Origin: Streptomyces tanashiensis
GTDB taxonomy: Bacteria > Actinomycetota > Actinomycetes > Streptomycetales > Streptomycetaceae
NCBI RefSeq assembly: GCF_014648895.1
Contig: NZ_BMRZ01000023.1
Location: 1-64,000 of the forward strand
DNA: 64,000 bases
Direction: 5' to 3'
Positions 63,908 to 64,000 of this stretch are shown piece after piece. Made by a program: the position numbers and the translations under genes. The notes below the pieces were generated by a model, which saw only the letters and a list, made by a program, of their open reading frames with translations, made no database searches and was not told where the DNA came from. Position 1 is the first letter of the stretch. The number at the start of each line of letters is the position of its first letter.

Positions 63908-64000
63908 CTACCGGCGCCGCCCGTCCTCGTCCGGCAGGATCCAGCGGCCGTCGCCGCCCCGGCCCGGCCGGAACCGGCGGCCCTCGTCCCGGCGACGTGA
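63908..64000 (-). CDS. C-terminal end of a minus-strand gene, cut by the window
   Basis: An open frame entering from the right edge ends at TAG (63910-63908) after 30 residues, finishing GDGRWILPDEDGRRR. Composition and position 7 bp from the convergent stop support a real gene end, but too little is visible to name a product. Confidence 0.4.
   Translation of the reverse strand, partial: SRRRDEGRRFRPGRGGDGRWILPDEDGRRR

Overview
The window looks like chromosomal DNA of a Streptomyces or a close relative. G+C is very high (roughly 70-75 % by eye) with strong third-position bias. Many genes overlap by 4 bp (ATGA or GTGA). Many appear to be leaderless, with a TAnnnT-like -10 hexamer 6 nt before the start codon. 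The content is typical too: a modular type I PKS, AfsR-like regulators, ECF sigma factors, chitinase and PQQ-propeller/kinase neighbourhoods. I see no tRNA, rRNA, CRISPR array, insertion sequence or phage gene.

Layout. (1) 1-3989, minus: the 5' end of a modular type I PKS, with a KSQ-AT-ACP loading module and the KS of module 1. It carries a TTA (bldA) codon and its own promoter. This is probably one edge of a macrolide-type cluster lying to the left. (2) 4.2-13.4 kb: an ECF sigma operon, an MFS transporter, a TetR remnant lacking its middle, an XRE-TPR regulator divergent from a secreted M64 peptidase, a GH18 chitinase with a DasR-like operator inside its promoter, an amidase and a PhnB-like protein. 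(3) 13.4-19.2 kb, minus: a DUF3995-ECF sigma-SRPBCC operon and a MoxR/VWA operon. (4) 19.3-28.1 kb: an AfsR-like regulator divergent from a membrane protein, a PQQ propeller protein and a Ser/Thr kinase fused to a 14-TM MFS transporter. (5) 28-43.4 kb: MazG-like protein, DEAD-box helicase and cold-shock protein with an intervening UUCG terminator, DUF1963-like and DUF817-like genes, a long-form GAPDH, a second AfsR-like regulator, GNAT, serine hydrolase, VanW, IclR, a small monooxygenase and LacI.

(6) 43.5-48.8 kb, plus: the most unusual locus. One 1492-residue protein joins a polytopic membrane region, a GAF-like region, PAS, GGDEF, EAL and a complete PLP-dependent alpha-oxoamine-synthase-type enzyme. 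A SAM methyltransferase gene is coupled to it through TGATG. Both cyclic-di-GMP motifs, an RxxD I-site and the PLP lysine are intact. This suggests that second-messenger sensing is physically tied to synthesis of a small aminoketone or lipid-like product.

(7) 48.8-61.5 kb, minus: a surface-glycan locus of eight tightly packed genes plus an upstream GT2 gene. It holds a GT2, two GT4s, a flippase fused to a nucleotidyltransferase, a thymidylate-kinase-like domain fused to a GT4, a PIG-L deacetylase, an ArnT/GT39-like membrane glycosyltransferase and a membrane-anchored glycoside hydrolase. (8) 61.7-64 kb: a GH15 glucoamylase/trehalase, a small membrane protein and a gene end cut by the window.
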